A stretch of 18,587 nt of DNA from Sutterella sp. (GCA_020025955.1 JAHHRF010000034.1:1-18587); one strand, 5' to 3'; counted from the stretch's first letter, positions 1-6,766 are shown. Notes: generated by a model not told the origin, from the sequence alone. Translations and numbers: made by a program.

Positions 1-27
1 GTTTTAGAAGCTACGCTTCAGGCCTAA
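1..27 (+). CDS. possible 3' end of an upstream gene (partial)
   Basis: Reading from the first base in frame 1 gives eight plausible residues (VLEATLQA) followed by a TAA stop at 25-27. This would be the C-terminus of a plus-strand gene lying mostly outside the window. Eight codons cannot identify a protein, and the reading could be chance. Just downstream, CCGAC near 42-46 and GTCGG at 64-68 can pair imperfectly, which could be a weak terminator for that gene. Confidence 0.2.
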   Translation, partial: VLEATLQA

Positions 28-69
28 GCCCGCCGAGAAGGCCGACTTCATGCCAGGGGAAGGGTCGGT

Positions 70-99
70 TTGAATGCGACAAGAACTGACGCCTTAAAT
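70..99 (+). promoter_or_regulatory. possible promoter of the 194-residue orphan gene
   Basis: TTGAAT at 70-75 and TTAAAT at 94-99 are separated by 18 bases; each matches 4 of 6 bases of the sigma-70 hexamers. The site lies about 115 bases upstream of the start codon. A small hairpin (AACCC, GGTT loop, GGGTT, 172-185) lies between it and the ribosome binding site. The match is weak. Confidence 0.25.
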
Positions 100-215
100 G
101 ATTTTTCGTCAATAAAAGCGTCACCGTTTGACGCATTGGGGTTTTAGACTCCCCTCATCAACGAACGATTTAACCCGGTTGGGTTTCACCGATTATTCTT
201 TTTGGAGGTCAACGG

Positions 216-800
216 ATGGGGTTCGCAATGCAAACGGGGGTTAAGGCCCCTTACCGTTTAACGGCCGTCTTAGAAACGACGGAGTGGTCGTGGACGGCTT
301 CCGACCATGACGGGCGACTTCGTCTCTCGTCGCACGTCCAAGCCATGACGCAGGACATCGAGCGCTTACTTTGGCTCTTTACAGGGGACGTCCCCTTAGA
401 TGTGACGCGATCGATCGTTCGCCGTGAAGGGCATGCGATGACGGTGTTAAGCCTCGTCTCGACGACGCCCTTAGAGGAAGAAACGGAAGCCGCCATTGGG
501 GTATTACTTGCCCATTACGGCATTACGCTTTGGGGGACGACCGTGAATAACGACACTGTGCTCTCGAGCCTTAAGATGGATGGCTCCTTAAAGCACGTGG
601 ACCGATTGACGACCCCGCGCCCCACCCTCACCTTTAAGAGTGTGGTGGCGGAAGTGACCGGTGCCGAAGCTAAAGACTTTGTGGTCACCCACCATGAAGT
701 GCTCCCTCGCCAGGAGGAAAAGAGTGCCTTTGCCCATACGGTGTTACGCCAAGCGGAACGACAGTGCTTTCAAGCTGGCGTCTTTCGCTTTAGCGCCTAA
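216..800 (+). CDS. hypothetical protein, 194 aa
   Basis: I do not recognise this protein. It is a soluble-looking, mixed alpha/beta sequence with no signal peptide, membrane segment, cysteine cluster or familiar catalytic motif. The start at ATG 216 is well supported: a strong Shine-Dalgarno sequence GGAGG lies at 204-208, seven bases upstream; a second in-frame ATG is five codons in. Residues 40-60 contain a Trp/Leu-rich stretch (RLLWLFTGD), and the C-terminus is Gln/Arg-rich. Codon use (many TTA leucine codons) resembles the other genes here, so nothing suggests recent transfer. It is monocistronic: a perfect 16-bp terminator hairpin follows the stop codon within a few bases, and the next gene converges on it from the minus strand. 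That it is a real gene is fairly sure from the ribosome binding site, codon pattern and terminator; its function is unknown. Confidence 0.75.
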   Translation: MGFAMQTGVKAPYRLTAVLETTEWSWTASDHDGRLRLSSHVQAMTQDIERLLWLFTGDVPLDVTRSIVRREGHAMTVLSLVSTTPLEEETEAAIGVLLAHYGITLWGTTVNNDTVLSSLKMDGSLKHVDRLTTPRPTLTFKSVVAEVTGAEAKDFVVTHHEVLPRQEEKSAFAHTVLRQAERQCFQAGVFRFSA

Positions 801-805
801 GGCAT

Positions 806-854
806 AAAGAAACCCGCTTAGCGCAGATGGGGCCTAAGCGGGTTTCTTTTTTTT
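806..854 (+). terminator. strong intrinsic terminator between convergent genes
   Basis: A perfect 16-bp inverted repeat (806-821 with 834-849) surrounds a 12-base loop and runs into a T tract ending at 854. It ends the 194-residue gene. The minus-strand membrane protein gene ends at 863, so the same hairpin may also stop transcription from that side, although its minus-strand U tract (CTTTATG) is weak. Confidence 0.85.
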
Positions 855-862
855 GTGTGTCC

Positions 863-1288
863 CTACTTTAATAAGCGGGGCGGATCCTTGGGGTCGGTGG
901 GGTCATCGTCCCCTTCAATGATGTCGTCGTCTCGAGGAGCGACATGGCGAGGGGCGGCTTCTCGGCGAAGTCCCCCACGCTTTTCAGTAATGGCGCCCAG
1001 GATCGCACCACTAAAGAGCGTCACTAACAAAATGGTTAAGCCCGGCGCCACCAAGAGAAGCGCCAAGAAAGCGTTCCAATCCGCGACAAACGTGAGGTAG
1101 TACCAGAGCCCAGCGAGAATCGCGAATTGACCGCCTGGCAGCATCCACACGAGAAAGACCGCAAGCCACCCGAAGAGGTGAATCAAGAAGCTTGACGACC
1201 CCGTCACATAATCAATCCAGTCGCCCATGCAAACGAGCAAGGTGATCCCGTAGACCAGCGAGAGCACGACATAGAGAAGTTGAACCAT
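863..1288 (-). CDS. small integral membrane protein of unknown function, 141 aa
   Basis: The N-terminal 100 residues are strongly hydrophobic, with four likely membrane helices at about 3-20, 34-51, 52-68 and 73-99. After them come a basic TEKRGGLRRE segment and a polar tail (about 110-141) that is unusually acidic and proline-rich (DDDIIEGDDDPTDPKDPP). The positive-inside rule suggests that the tail is cytoplasmic. I do not recognise the family. The ATG is preceded by a good GGAGA ribosome binding site (complement of about 1297-1301). The gene is third in a minus-strand run behind ispH and ybaK, with only 17 bases between ybaK and its start, so it is probably co-transcribed with them. Nothing in the sequence ties its function to isoprenoid synthesis or tRNA proofreading; the link is positional only. 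Confidence 0.75.
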   Translation of the reverse strand: MVQLLYVVLSLVYGITLLVCMGDWIDYVTGSSSFLIHLFGWLAVFLVWMLPGGQFAILAGLWYYLTFVADWNAFLALLLVAPGLTILLVTLFSGAILGAITEKRGGLRREAAPRHVAPRDDDIIEGDDDPTDPKDPPRLLK

Positions 1289-1305
1289 CGTTATCGTCTC
1301 CTTTT

Positions 1306-1797
1306 TTAGTCAGGGATCGCACAATCCACCGGGGTGGCGCCTAACACATCAACCAGGATCGTGGGGTCAATCCCCACTTGGTAGCCGCGACGTCCGCCAT
1401 TGATATAGATTTTCGGCATCGAAAGAATGGTGCGCTCAACAAAAACGGGCATCGCCTTTTTCGTTCCAAAGGGACTGGTCCCCCCGACCATGTAGCCCGA
1501 ATTGCGTTGAGCTTGCTCAGGCTTACAGGGCGCAATCGTTTTCGCGCCCACCTGACGAGCGAGGTTTTTGGTGGAGACCGAACAGTCCCCATGCATGAGG
1601 ATGATTAACGGCTTTTTCTTTTCATCTTCCATCACCAAGGTTTTCACGACTTGGTGGTGATCCAACCCGCAAGAGGAAGCGGCCTGCGCCGTACCGCCAT
1701 GCTCTGACCAGTCATACGTTAATTCATCAAAGTCAACGTGCTTGGCCTTTAACCACTGGGTGGCAGGCGTTAAGCTCACATGAGATTTTTTAGCCAT
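1306..1797 (-). CDS. ybaK: Cys-tRNA(Pro)/Cys-tRNA(Cys) deacylase YbaK/EbsC family
   Basis: YbaK-type enzymes work in trans to hydrolyse cysteine wrongly attached to tRNA(Pro), correcting prolyl-tRNA synthetase errors in the cytoplasm. The 163-residue length is normal for the stand-alone protein. The family pattern is visible: VVKTLVM at 50-56, where Lys52 matches the essential lysine known from Haemophilus YbaK, and the Gly-rich substrate-loop GYMVGGTSPFGTKK at 101-114. The GGRRGYQVGIDP segment near residues 134-145 is also typical. The start ATG has an AGGA ribosome binding site a few bases upstream. The gene follows ispH by 35 bases and precedes the membrane protein by 17, forming a likely three-gene transcript. 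Assignment to the family is secure; exact tRNA preference cannot be read from sequence. Confidence 0.92.
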   Translation of the reverse strand: MAKKSHVSLTPATQWLKAKHVDFDELTYDWSEHGGTAQAASSCGLDHHQVVKTLVMEDEKKKPLIILMHGDCSVSTKNLARQVGAKTIAPCKPEQAQRNSGYMVGGTSPFGTKKAMPVFVERTILSMPKIYINGGRRGYQVGIDPTILVDVLGATPVDCAIPD

Positions 1798-1832
1798 TGG
1801 GTTGGTCCTATTAGTTGGTTTGTTCTTTTTGT

Positions 1833-2798
1833 TTACTGTTCGTCGCGCTCGGTCTTGGCGTCTACATCACTTTCCCATAAGCCCTTAGGTAACGGGAAGG
1901 CAACGTTTTCTTCGACCCCATCCAAGGCAATCGCCGGTTGCGCGTTGGCGTTGGCTTCTAAAAAGCGCACCACCCCTTGAACGAGTTCTTCAGGGGCGGA
2001 GGCCCCTGCGGTAATCCCGACGCATTTCACGCCCTCAAACCAGGAGAGTTCAACGTGCTCAGCAGTATCGACTAAATACGCACGGGTGCCTTCACGCTCC
2101 GCCACTTCACGCAAACGGTTGGAGTTGGAGCTCGTTACCGACCCAATCACCAAAATCAAGTCAACGCCGGCACGCGCCAAATGCTTCACGGCCTCTTGAC
2201 GGTTTTGGGTGGCGTAACAGATATCTTGGCGTTTCGGTTCATGGATCCCGGGGAAGCGTTCTTTTAACGCCACGATCATGGCTTCACTGTCGTCCGCGGA
2301 AATCGTGGTTTGCGTGACATACGCTAAGTCGTCACCCGAGACGGGGGGAAGCGCCGTCACATCATCGACCTCTTCCACTAATTCAATGCCATCGTCCACC
2401 TGACCCATCGTGCCTTCCACTTCCGGGTGGCCCGCATGACCAATCATGATGATGGTTTTACCTTGCGAGCGCATACGGCTTACTTCCTTGTGAACTTTCT
2501 TCACCAAGGGGCATGTGGCATCAAAGACACGGAACCCGCGACGCTCGGCTTCATCACTCACCGTTTTCGGAACCCCGTGAGCGGAAAACACCAAGGTGGC
2601 GCCCTCCGGGACTTCGGATAAGTCATCGACAAAGATGGCGCCGCGAGCCTTTAAACCGTCCACTACGGTGCGGTTATGCACGATTTCATGACGAACGTAA
2701 ATGGGGGCACCATAAATGGCGAGCGCACGCTCGACAATGGCAATGGCACGAGTCACCCCAGCGCAAAAACCGCGGGGCTGAGCGAGTAAAATCTTCAC
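1833..2798 (-). CDS. ispH: 4-hydroxy-3-methylbut-2-enyl diphosphate reductase (IspH/LytB)
   Basis: IspH is the last enzyme of the MEP (non-mevalonate) isoprenoid pathway. It reduces HMBPP to IPP and DMAPP with an iron-sulfur cluster in the cytosol. The three cluster cysteines are present at C12 (RGFCAG), C96 (DATCPL) and C194 (DICYATQNR). Substrate-binding residues are also in place: H41 (HEIVHN), H74 (SAHGV), H124 with E126 (GHAGHPEVEGT), T164 and the SSNSNRLRE motif around 223-231. The 321-residue length is typical, with a short variable acidic tail. The start codon is GTG at 2798, supported by GAAAGG six bases upstream; starting there gives the canonical N-terminus. It heads the minus-strand operon ispH-ybaK-membrane protein and diverges from rpmB. 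The usual fkpB and radC neighbours of Burkholderiales are absent here. Confidence 0.97.
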   Translation of the reverse strand: MKILLAQPRGFCAGVTRAIAIVERALAIYGAPIYVRHEIVHNRTVVDGLKARGAIFVDDLSEVPEGATLVFSAHGVPKTVSDEAERRGFRVFDATCPLVKKVHKEVSRMRSQGKTIIMIGHAGHPEVEGTMGQVDDGIELVEEVDDVTALPPVSGDDLAYVTQTTISADDSEAMIVALKERFPGIHEPKRQDICYATQNRQEAVKHLARAGVDLILVIGSVTSSNSNRLREVAEREGTRAYLVDTAEHVELSWFEGVKCVGITAGASAPEELVQGVVRFLEANANAQPAIALDGVEENVAFPLPKGLWESDVDAKTERDEQ

Positions 2799-2977
2799 GA
2801 TTGACCTTTCATTTCAGGGGAAGTTGGGCAAATTTTAAAGTTTTTTCGGTCAAAACGCACACAAGCGGGGTAAAAACGAGTAAAATCCACGTTTCGCTGT
2901 ACTTCGTTTACGGTTCGGATGCCCTGTACTGACACTGTGGGGTCATCAACGCCGAACACTTTTCAAGGCGTTCTCGC

Positions 2978-3006
2978 GTGACCCGAGGCGATTTTTGGCG
3001 TATAAT
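2978..3006 (+). promoter_or_regulatory. sigma-70 promoter of rpmB-rpmG
   Basis: A perfect -10 hexamer TATAAT lies at 3001-3006, with GTGACC at 2978-2983 (4 of 6 matches to TTGACA) exactly 17 bases upstream. Predicted transcription start is near 3013, giving a leader of about 85 nt for rpmB. A perfect -10 fits a strongly expressed ribosomal protein unit. Confidence 0.7.
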
Positions 3007-3030
3007 TTCGTATTTTCCCGCTCGTGAGGA

Positions 3031-3070
3031 TGCCCGCAACTTCGGTTGCTTTGAGGTTCCCCGGGATGAT
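3031..3070 (+). promoter_or_regulatory. structured leader of rpmB with UUCG tetraloop hairpin
   Basis: Within the predicted 5' leader, GCAAC (3036-3040), TTCG (3041-3044) and GTTGC (3045-3049) form a stem capped by the extra-stable C(UUCG)G tetraloop. Flanking bases (ATgCCCG at 3030-3036 and CGGGAT at 3062-3067) can form an outer closing helix. It might be a site for feedback control by L28 or L33, or simply stabilise the mRNA; this role is inference. Confidence 0.4.
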
Positions 3071-3097
3071 TTGTTTTAATTTTCACTGGAGTTAGAG

Positions 3098-3331
3098 ATG
3101 GCACGAGTGTGTCAAGTCACCGGTAAGGCGCCGATGGTCGGCCATCACGTCTCGCACGCGAACAACAAAACGAAGCGTCGCTTCATGCCCAATCTGCAAT
3201 ATCGCCGTTTCTGGGTTGAAAGCGAAAACCGTTGGGTTCGTCTGCGTCTCACGACGGCTGGCCTTCGCACTATTGACAAGATTGGTATCGATGCGGTTTT
3301 GGCGGATCTCCGCGCCCGCGGCGAAATCTAA
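3098..3331 (+). CDS. rpmB: 50S ribosomal protein L28
   Basis: L28 is a small protein of the large ribosomal subunit. The 77-residue sequence carries the family N-terminus MARVCQVTGKAP and the central NNKTKRRFMPNLQ stretch, and is rich in Arg and Lys as expected for an rRNA binder. Length matches proteobacterial L28. ATG 3098 is chosen because GGAG lies at 3089-3092, five bases upstream, and the resulting N-terminus is canonical. It is the first gene of a two-gene unit with rpmG, which starts 20 bases after its stop, and is driven by the TATAAT promoter at 3001. Codon use shifts to the highly expressed pattern (AAG lysine, CGT arginine). Confidence 0.97.
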   Translation: MARVCQVTGKAPMVGHHVSHANNKTKRRFMPNLQYRRFWVESENRWVRLRLTTAGLRTIDKIGIDAVLADLRARGEI

Positions 3332-3351
3332 CTAAATAAGGGAGATTCACC

Positions 3352-3519
3352 ATGGCGAAAGGCGCTCGCGAAAAGATCAAGCTTGAATCCACGGCCGGTA
3401 CCGGCCACTTCTACACCACCACGAAGAACAAGAAGACGTCCACCGGTAAGATGGAAATCTCCAAGTTCGACCCGGTGGCTCGCAAGCACGTGGTCTACAA
3501 GGAAACGAAGCTCAAGTAA
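3352..3519 (+). CDS. rpmG: 50S ribosomal protein L33 (cysteine-free type)
   Basis: This gene encodes only 55 residues, beginning MAKGAREKIKLESTAGTG and ending KHVVYKETKLK, the standard L33 pattern. It lacks the two CxxC zinc pairs, so it is the zinc-independent form, as in Escherichia coli. L33 sits near the E site of the large subunit. ATG 3352 has a strong ribosome binding site AAGGGAG at 3338-3344, seven bases upstream. It is co-transcribed with rpmB and is followed within about 20 bases by an 11-bp terminator hairpin. Lysine codons are nearly all AAG, consistent with high expression. Confidence 0.96.
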   Translation: MAKGAREKIKLESTAGTGHFYTTTKNKKTSTGKMEISKFDPVARKHVVYKETKLK

Positions 3520-3539
3520 TTGAGTTTTGATTTTCGGCG

Positions 3540-3567
3540 AAAAAGCCCGATTTAGGTCGGGCTTTTT
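3540..3567 (+). terminator. intrinsic terminator of rpmB-rpmG
   Basis: An 11-bp perfect inverted repeat, 3540-3550 (five A then GCCCGA) with 3557-3567 (TCGGGC then five T), surrounds a six-base loop. The terminal T run is part of the right arm. It lies 20 bases after the rpmG stop codon. Confidence 0.88.
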
Positions 3568-3750
3568 GCTTTAAAGGGTGTTGTGTATCGATTGAACTCA
3601 TTTGAGGACAATCGGGGCGCAGCGCCCTTTTTGCATTGGGGAAAAATCCCCATTCCCCTGTCTGGCTAGCTACGATAGAACTCAGAGAATAGATAAGGAC
3701 GAAACCGCCCTTCCCTCTTATGACCTTCGGTTATCGATCAAGGAGCCGCC
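3568..3750 (+). promoter_or_regulatory. leader region of the DmpA-type peptidase gene, with two small hairpins
   Basis: This stretch must hold the start signals of the peptidase gene, since a terminator precedes it. A GC-rich hairpin GGGCG-CAG-CGCCC (3615-3627) is followed by five T (3628-3632) and may act as a second, weak terminator. A second inverted repeat, TGGGGA-AAAA-TCCCCA, lies at 3637-3652. I could not place convincing -35 and -10 hexamers. AAGGAG at 3740-3745 is the ribosome binding site. Confidence 0.35.
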
Positions 3751-4824
3751 ATGACCAAACGCGCACGTGACTACGGGATTCAATTTGGGGTATTGCCCAC
3801 AGGGGCCTTTAATGCCATCACGGATGTGCCAGGCGTCTTAGTGGGACAAAAGACGGTGCGAGATGACGCCCGTGGGGCGCACACGGGGGTGACGGCGATT
3901 TTGCCGCACGCCGGTAACGTCTTTAAAGAGAAGGTGCCCGCAGGCATCTTTTTAGCCAATGCCTTCGGGAAGATGGCGGGTTACCCACAAGTCAAAGAAC
4001 TCGGCAACCTTGAAACCCCGATTGTGTTGGTAAACACCTTAAATGTGGCCGCTGGATTAGACGGCTTAATCGACTACACCTTTTCGTTTCCCGAGAACGA
4101 CGACTGTCGATCGCTCAACGGGCTCGTGGGCGAAACCAATGACGGGATTATCAATGACATCCGTCAGCGGTTTTTAACGAAAGCCGATGTCTTAGAGGCG
4201 TTAACTACAGCCTCTTCTGGCCCCGTAGCCGAAGGGAGTGTGGGCGCGGGCACGGGGACGCGTGCCTTTGGGTTTAAAGCGGGGATCGGTACGGCCTCTC
4301 GACAATTGCCCTACAAACTTGGGGGCTACACCGTCGGGGTCTTAGTGCAAGCTAACTTTGGTGGCTTTTTAACGGTCAACGGCGTTGAAGTGGGGAAAGC
4401 TTTAGGTGGCTACCCAGGTCAAAAAGAATTAGAAGATGCCGATGGCTCCATCATGATGATTGTGGCCACCGACGCGCCCGTGCTTGCTCGAAACCTGGAG
4501 CGTATGGCTAAACGTGCCTTTATGGGGTTAGCCAAAACCGGGGGCATTGGATCCAACGGCTCTGGGGACTTTGCCGTGGCCTTTTCCACCTTTGAAGGAA
4601 ACCGCATTCCGCATGTTCATCCCGCGCAAACGCCTTTGCACGTCACGGAACTCGCGAACGACGACATGACGATGCTTTTTACCGCCACCATTGAGGCGAC
4701 GGAGGAAGCCATCATTAATTCGCTCTTTGCGGCAAAAGCCGTCACGGGTTACGACGGCAAGGTGATGCCGGGACTTCCCATTGAAGCAGTGCTCGAGATG
4801 CTTCGCCAGGCAAAGAAACTCTAA
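3751..4824 (+). CDS. P1 family (DmpA-type) self-processing aminopeptidase
   Basis: The protein belongs to the DmpA/BapA (MEROPS S58, P1) family, N-terminal-nucleophile enzymes that cleave N-terminal D- or L-amino acids, amides or beta-peptides. The N-terminal ITDVPGVLVGQKT segment (23-35), the NTLNVAAGLDG region (95-105) and the SVGAGTGTRAFGFKAGIGT block (163-181) are typical. The self-cleavage site is visible as Gly270-Ser271 in GSNGSGDFAVAFS; after cleavage Ser271 would be the N-terminal nucleophile of the beta chain. Length (357 aa) is in the family range. No signal peptide is seen, so it is probably cytoplasmic. ATG 3751 has AAGGAG five bases upstream. It stands alone between two terminators. 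The natural substrate is unknown; family assignment is strong, specificity is not predictable. Confidence 0.88.
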   Translation: MTKRARDYGIQFGVLPTGAFNAITDVPGVLVGQKTVRDDARGAHTGVTAILPHAGNVFKEKVPAGIFLANAFGKMAGYPQVKELGNLETPIVLVNTLNVAAGLDGLIDYTFSFPENDDCRSLNGLVGETNDGIINDIRQRFLTKADVLEALTTASSGPVAEGSVGAGTGTRAFGFKAGIGTASRQLPYKLGGYTVGVLVQANFGGFLTVNGVEVGKALGGYPGQKELEDADGSIMMIVATDAPVLARNLERMAKRAFMGLAKTGGIGSNGSGDFAVAFSTFEGNRIPHVHPAQTPLHVTELANDDMTMLFTATIEATEEAIINSLFAAKAVTGYDGKVMPGLPIEAVLEMLRQAKKL

Positions 4825-4838
4825 AGCGCCAAACAAAG

Positions 4839-4864
4839 AAGGGAGTGCCCGAAGGCACTCCCTT
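4839..4864. terminator. bidirectional terminator between peptidase and methyltransferase genes
   Basis: AAGGGAGTGCC (4839-4849) and GGCACTCCCTT (4854-4864) pair perfectly over 11 bp around a CGAA tetraloop. On the plus strand TTGTTG follows; on the minus strand the run is TTCTTTG. It serves both the plus-strand peptidase gene (stop 4824) and the convergent minus-strand methyltransferase gene (stop 4881). Confidence 0.85.
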
Positions 4865-4880
4865 GTTGCAAGCGAACCTG

Positions 4881-6425
4881 TTATTCGCTGGCGTCGTCTT
4901 CAGCCGGAGGCGTGTCCACCGGGGCTTCCACGACCGGCGGCGTACGCTCTAAGACCGCAGCAAAGAAGCCGTCGGTGTTATTCACGTGGGGGAGCATCTG
5001 GAAGTAGTCCCCGAAGCGTTCCCACTGGGCGTCGTCCAATTCGATCTTCTGCGTGGCTAACACGTCACGCGCAGGCACCAAGTGCCAATCGGGGTTGGCC
5101 GCCAAGAAGGCTTCCACCACCTGCTGGTTTTCGCGCTCAAGGATGGAGCACGTCGCGTAGACTAAGCGACCGCCCTTTTTCACTAAGCGGGCAGCACTCG
5201 CTAAGACGCTCTTTTGCACGTCGTTAATGCGAGCCAACTCTTCCGGGTTCAAACGCCACTTCAAGTCAGGGTTACGTCGGAACGTACCCGTCCCCGTACA
5301 GGGCGCATCCACCAAGACGCGGTCAAACTTCCCGTTTAAGCGGCTCACGCGCTTATCGTGTTCGCTCGCGATCACGATGGGGTGCACGTTACTTAAACCC
5401 GCACGGCGCATGCGAGGCGCTAACCCCGCTAAACGCTTTTCGTTAATGTCCATGGCGTAAAGACGACCCGTGGAGCGCATTAAGGCCCCTAAGGCTAAGG
5501 TCTTGCCGCCCGCACCCGCGCAGAAGTCGCAAATCATTTCACGACGACGCGGTGCCACGAGGCGCGCAATCAACTGACTGCCTTCGTCCTGAACGTCCAC
5601 TAAACCATTTTTAAAGATGGGCCACTGGGTGAGACCAGGCTTGGTGGGCAAACGCACACCGTCCGGGCTATAGGGCGTGGGCTGAGCTTCAACGCCGCTC
5701 GCCTCCAACTGAGCTAAGACTTCATCACGGCTTGCTTTAAGCAAATTCACGCGAAGGTCCAACGGCGCCCCCACCAACATCGAGGGGTAAAGGGCGTCGG
5801 TGTCCGTGTACTGGGCTTCCACCAAGTCGAATAACCACTGGGGCAATTCAGCACGCACGTGTGCGGGGGCCGAATCGAACTGCTTTTCTAACGCGGCCAT
5901 CACGTTTTCCAAGGGCTTCTTTTCGCTACCGATGGTCTGTTCCGACAAGGTATCCACCCCATGCTGGCGCGCCAAGGTCACCAAGGCGGCTAAGCGGGGA
6001 GCACGGTCGGGGCGAATCGGGCGCATTGCCCAACGCATGGAGCTGTAATGACGAAGGGCGTAGTAGATCCCTTCCGCGATGAGTCCACGGTCACGCATGC
6101 CGAGCTTGGGGTTACTCTTAAAGAAGAGCTTCATCAACACGTCGGCCGGACCGTCCAACTTCAAAATCACTTCTAAGGCGCGCGTTAATTCGTCCACGAT
6201 CAAGCTCGTGATACGCACACGACCCCCACGGGTCGAAATCATGCGGCTCTGCGGGGTCAAGTCACCCTTATGCTGGGAGACGTTACCAGCTTGCTTTTCA
6301 GCACGACGACGCTTGTCCGCAGCACGCTGACGGTCGGTACGACGCGGTTCATCACGATCGCGATCTTTCGTACGGGGCTTTTGCATCGCAAAGGCACGAC
6401 GCTTGGGGAATTCGGTTTGGGCCAT
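4881..6425 (-). CDS. RsmB/NOP family RNA (cytosine-5) methyltransferase
   Basis: This is a SAM-dependent m5C RNA methyltransferase of the RsmB/NOL1/NOP2/Sun family, probably acting on rRNA. Residues about 70-300 form the N-terminal RNA-binding part; the Rossmann domain follows with motif I DFCAGAGGKTLALGA (300-314), an acidic SAM ribose contact in AMDINE (324-329), motif IV DAPCTGTGTFRRNP (373-386) and motif VI YATCS (423-427). Both catalytic cysteines, C376 and C426, are present. The first 60 residues are an extra, very basic, disordered-looking extension (many Arg, Lys, Asp), and the C-terminal 20 are acidic and proline-rich. The ATG at 6425 has no clear Shine-Dalgarno sequence; Met14 and Met62 are alternative starts. 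It could be RsmB itself or a paralogue such as RsmF-like enzymes, so I give no symbol. Confidence 0.9.
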   Translation of the reverse strand: MAQTEFPKRRAFAMQKPRTKDRDRDEPRRTDRQRAADKRRRAEKQAGNVSQHKGDLTPQSRMISTRGGRVRITSLIVDELTRALEVILKLDGPADVLMKLFFKSNPKLGMRDRGLIAEGIYYALRHYSSMRWAMRPIRPDRAPRLAALVTLARQHGVDTLSEQTIGSEKKPLENVMAALEKQFDSAPAHVRAELPQWLFDLVEAQYTDTDALYPSMLVGAPLDLRVNLLKASRDEVLAQLEASGVEAQPTPYSPDGVRLPTKPGLTQWPIFKNGLVDVQDEGSQLIARLVAPRRREMICDFCAGAGGKTLALGALMRSTGRLYAMDINEKRLAGLAPRMRRAGLSNVHPIVIASEHDKRVSRLNGKFDRVLVDAPCTGTGTFRRNPDLKWRLNPEELARINDVQKSVLASAARLVKKGGRLVYATCSILERENQQVVEAFLAANPDWHLVPARDVLATQKIELDDAQWERFGDYFQMLPHVNNTDGFFAAVLERTPPVVEAPVDTPPAEDDASE

Positions 6426-6550
6426 AAGTTTTAGGCACTCTCAAAGAAAAAAATTCAAAACAACGGACCGCTCAACCCACACGAGGGAGCCATCCCTATA
6501 AATCAAACACTGTTATAGAGCAGGAACCCGCGTTGGGAACCAACCCTCAC
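6426..6550 (-). promoter_or_regulatory. leader/promoter region of the RNA methyltransferase gene
   Basis: This gene-free stretch lies between the strong minus-strand terminator and the methyltransferase start, so it should contain that gene's promoter. On the minus strand TATAAC (complement of 6512-6517) and TTATAG are -10-like, but no good -35 partner is seen. A six-bp inverted repeat CTATAA/TTATAG (6496-6501, 6513-6518) overlaps these and could be an operator. A small hairpin GTTGG-GAA-CCAAC lies at 6532-6544. Confidence 0.3.
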
Positions 6551-6610
6551 AAAAAAAACGACGGCCCGCACCCGACCCGATTCCTTAAGAAAACGAGTGG
6601 GCTCAGGCCG
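6551..6610 (-). terminator. very strong minus-strand terminator without an upstream gene
   Basis: Read on the minus strand, bases 6610 to 6562 fold into a long hairpin: an outer helix of 12 positions (CGGCCUGAGCCC with GGGUGCGGGCCG, one A-G mismatch), a one-base bulge, an inner ACUCG/CGGGU helix and a short UUUC/GGAA cap. It is followed by UCG and eight consecutive U (complement of 6551-6558). No protein gene lies directly upstream on this strand, so it most likely ends a non-coding transcript. Confidence 0.7.
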
Positions 6611-6733
6611 AGCACCACGTCATAGGGGCTGGGCGTGGCCAAAAGACAATCCTCAATCAACAGGGCCCTTTCGCCTCTCCAACAAGCCTCACCGATACGC
6701 TTTACGGCACGGTTCTACGACATTTGATTTATT
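6551..6733 (-). ncRNA. candidate small non-coding RNA, about 180 nt, unknown family
   Basis: A minus-strand -10 hexamer TAAAAT (complement of 6740-6745) with TTGTGA 15 bases upstream points to a start near 6733; the strong terminator ends at 6551. The roughly 183-nt product would contain a CCACG/CGTGG hairpin (6614-6637 region), the long terminator hairpin and three GGA-containing segments. No protein-like reading frame is seen. Length and a CCUGAGCC segment recall 6S RNA, but that segment sits in the terminator stem and the 5' end does not pair with the 3' end, so I do not assign it. It could alternatively be a premature-termination leader of the methyltransferase gene. Confidence 0.4.
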
Positions 6734-6739
6734 CGGCTC

Positions 6740-6766
6740 ATTTTAAACCAAATAAGGCGTTCACAA
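6740..6766 (-). promoter_or_regulatory. candidate promoter for the small RNA
   Basis: On the minus strand TTGTGA (4 of 6 to TTGACA) precedes TAAAAT (5 of 6 to TATAAT) by a short 15-base spacer. It points away from the plus-strand TATAAT at 6791, so two divergent promoters would sit about 50 bases apart. Confidence 0.35.

Noticed and set aside
3615..3632. Second terminator after rpmG
   Set aside because: The stem is only five bp with a three-base loop and a stronger terminator lies just upstream, so I did not call it separately.
6551..6733. Assignment of the candidate RNA as 6S RNA
   Set aside because: Size and a CCUGAGCC segment fit, but that segment is in the terminator stem and the 5' and 3' ends do not form the required closing helix.
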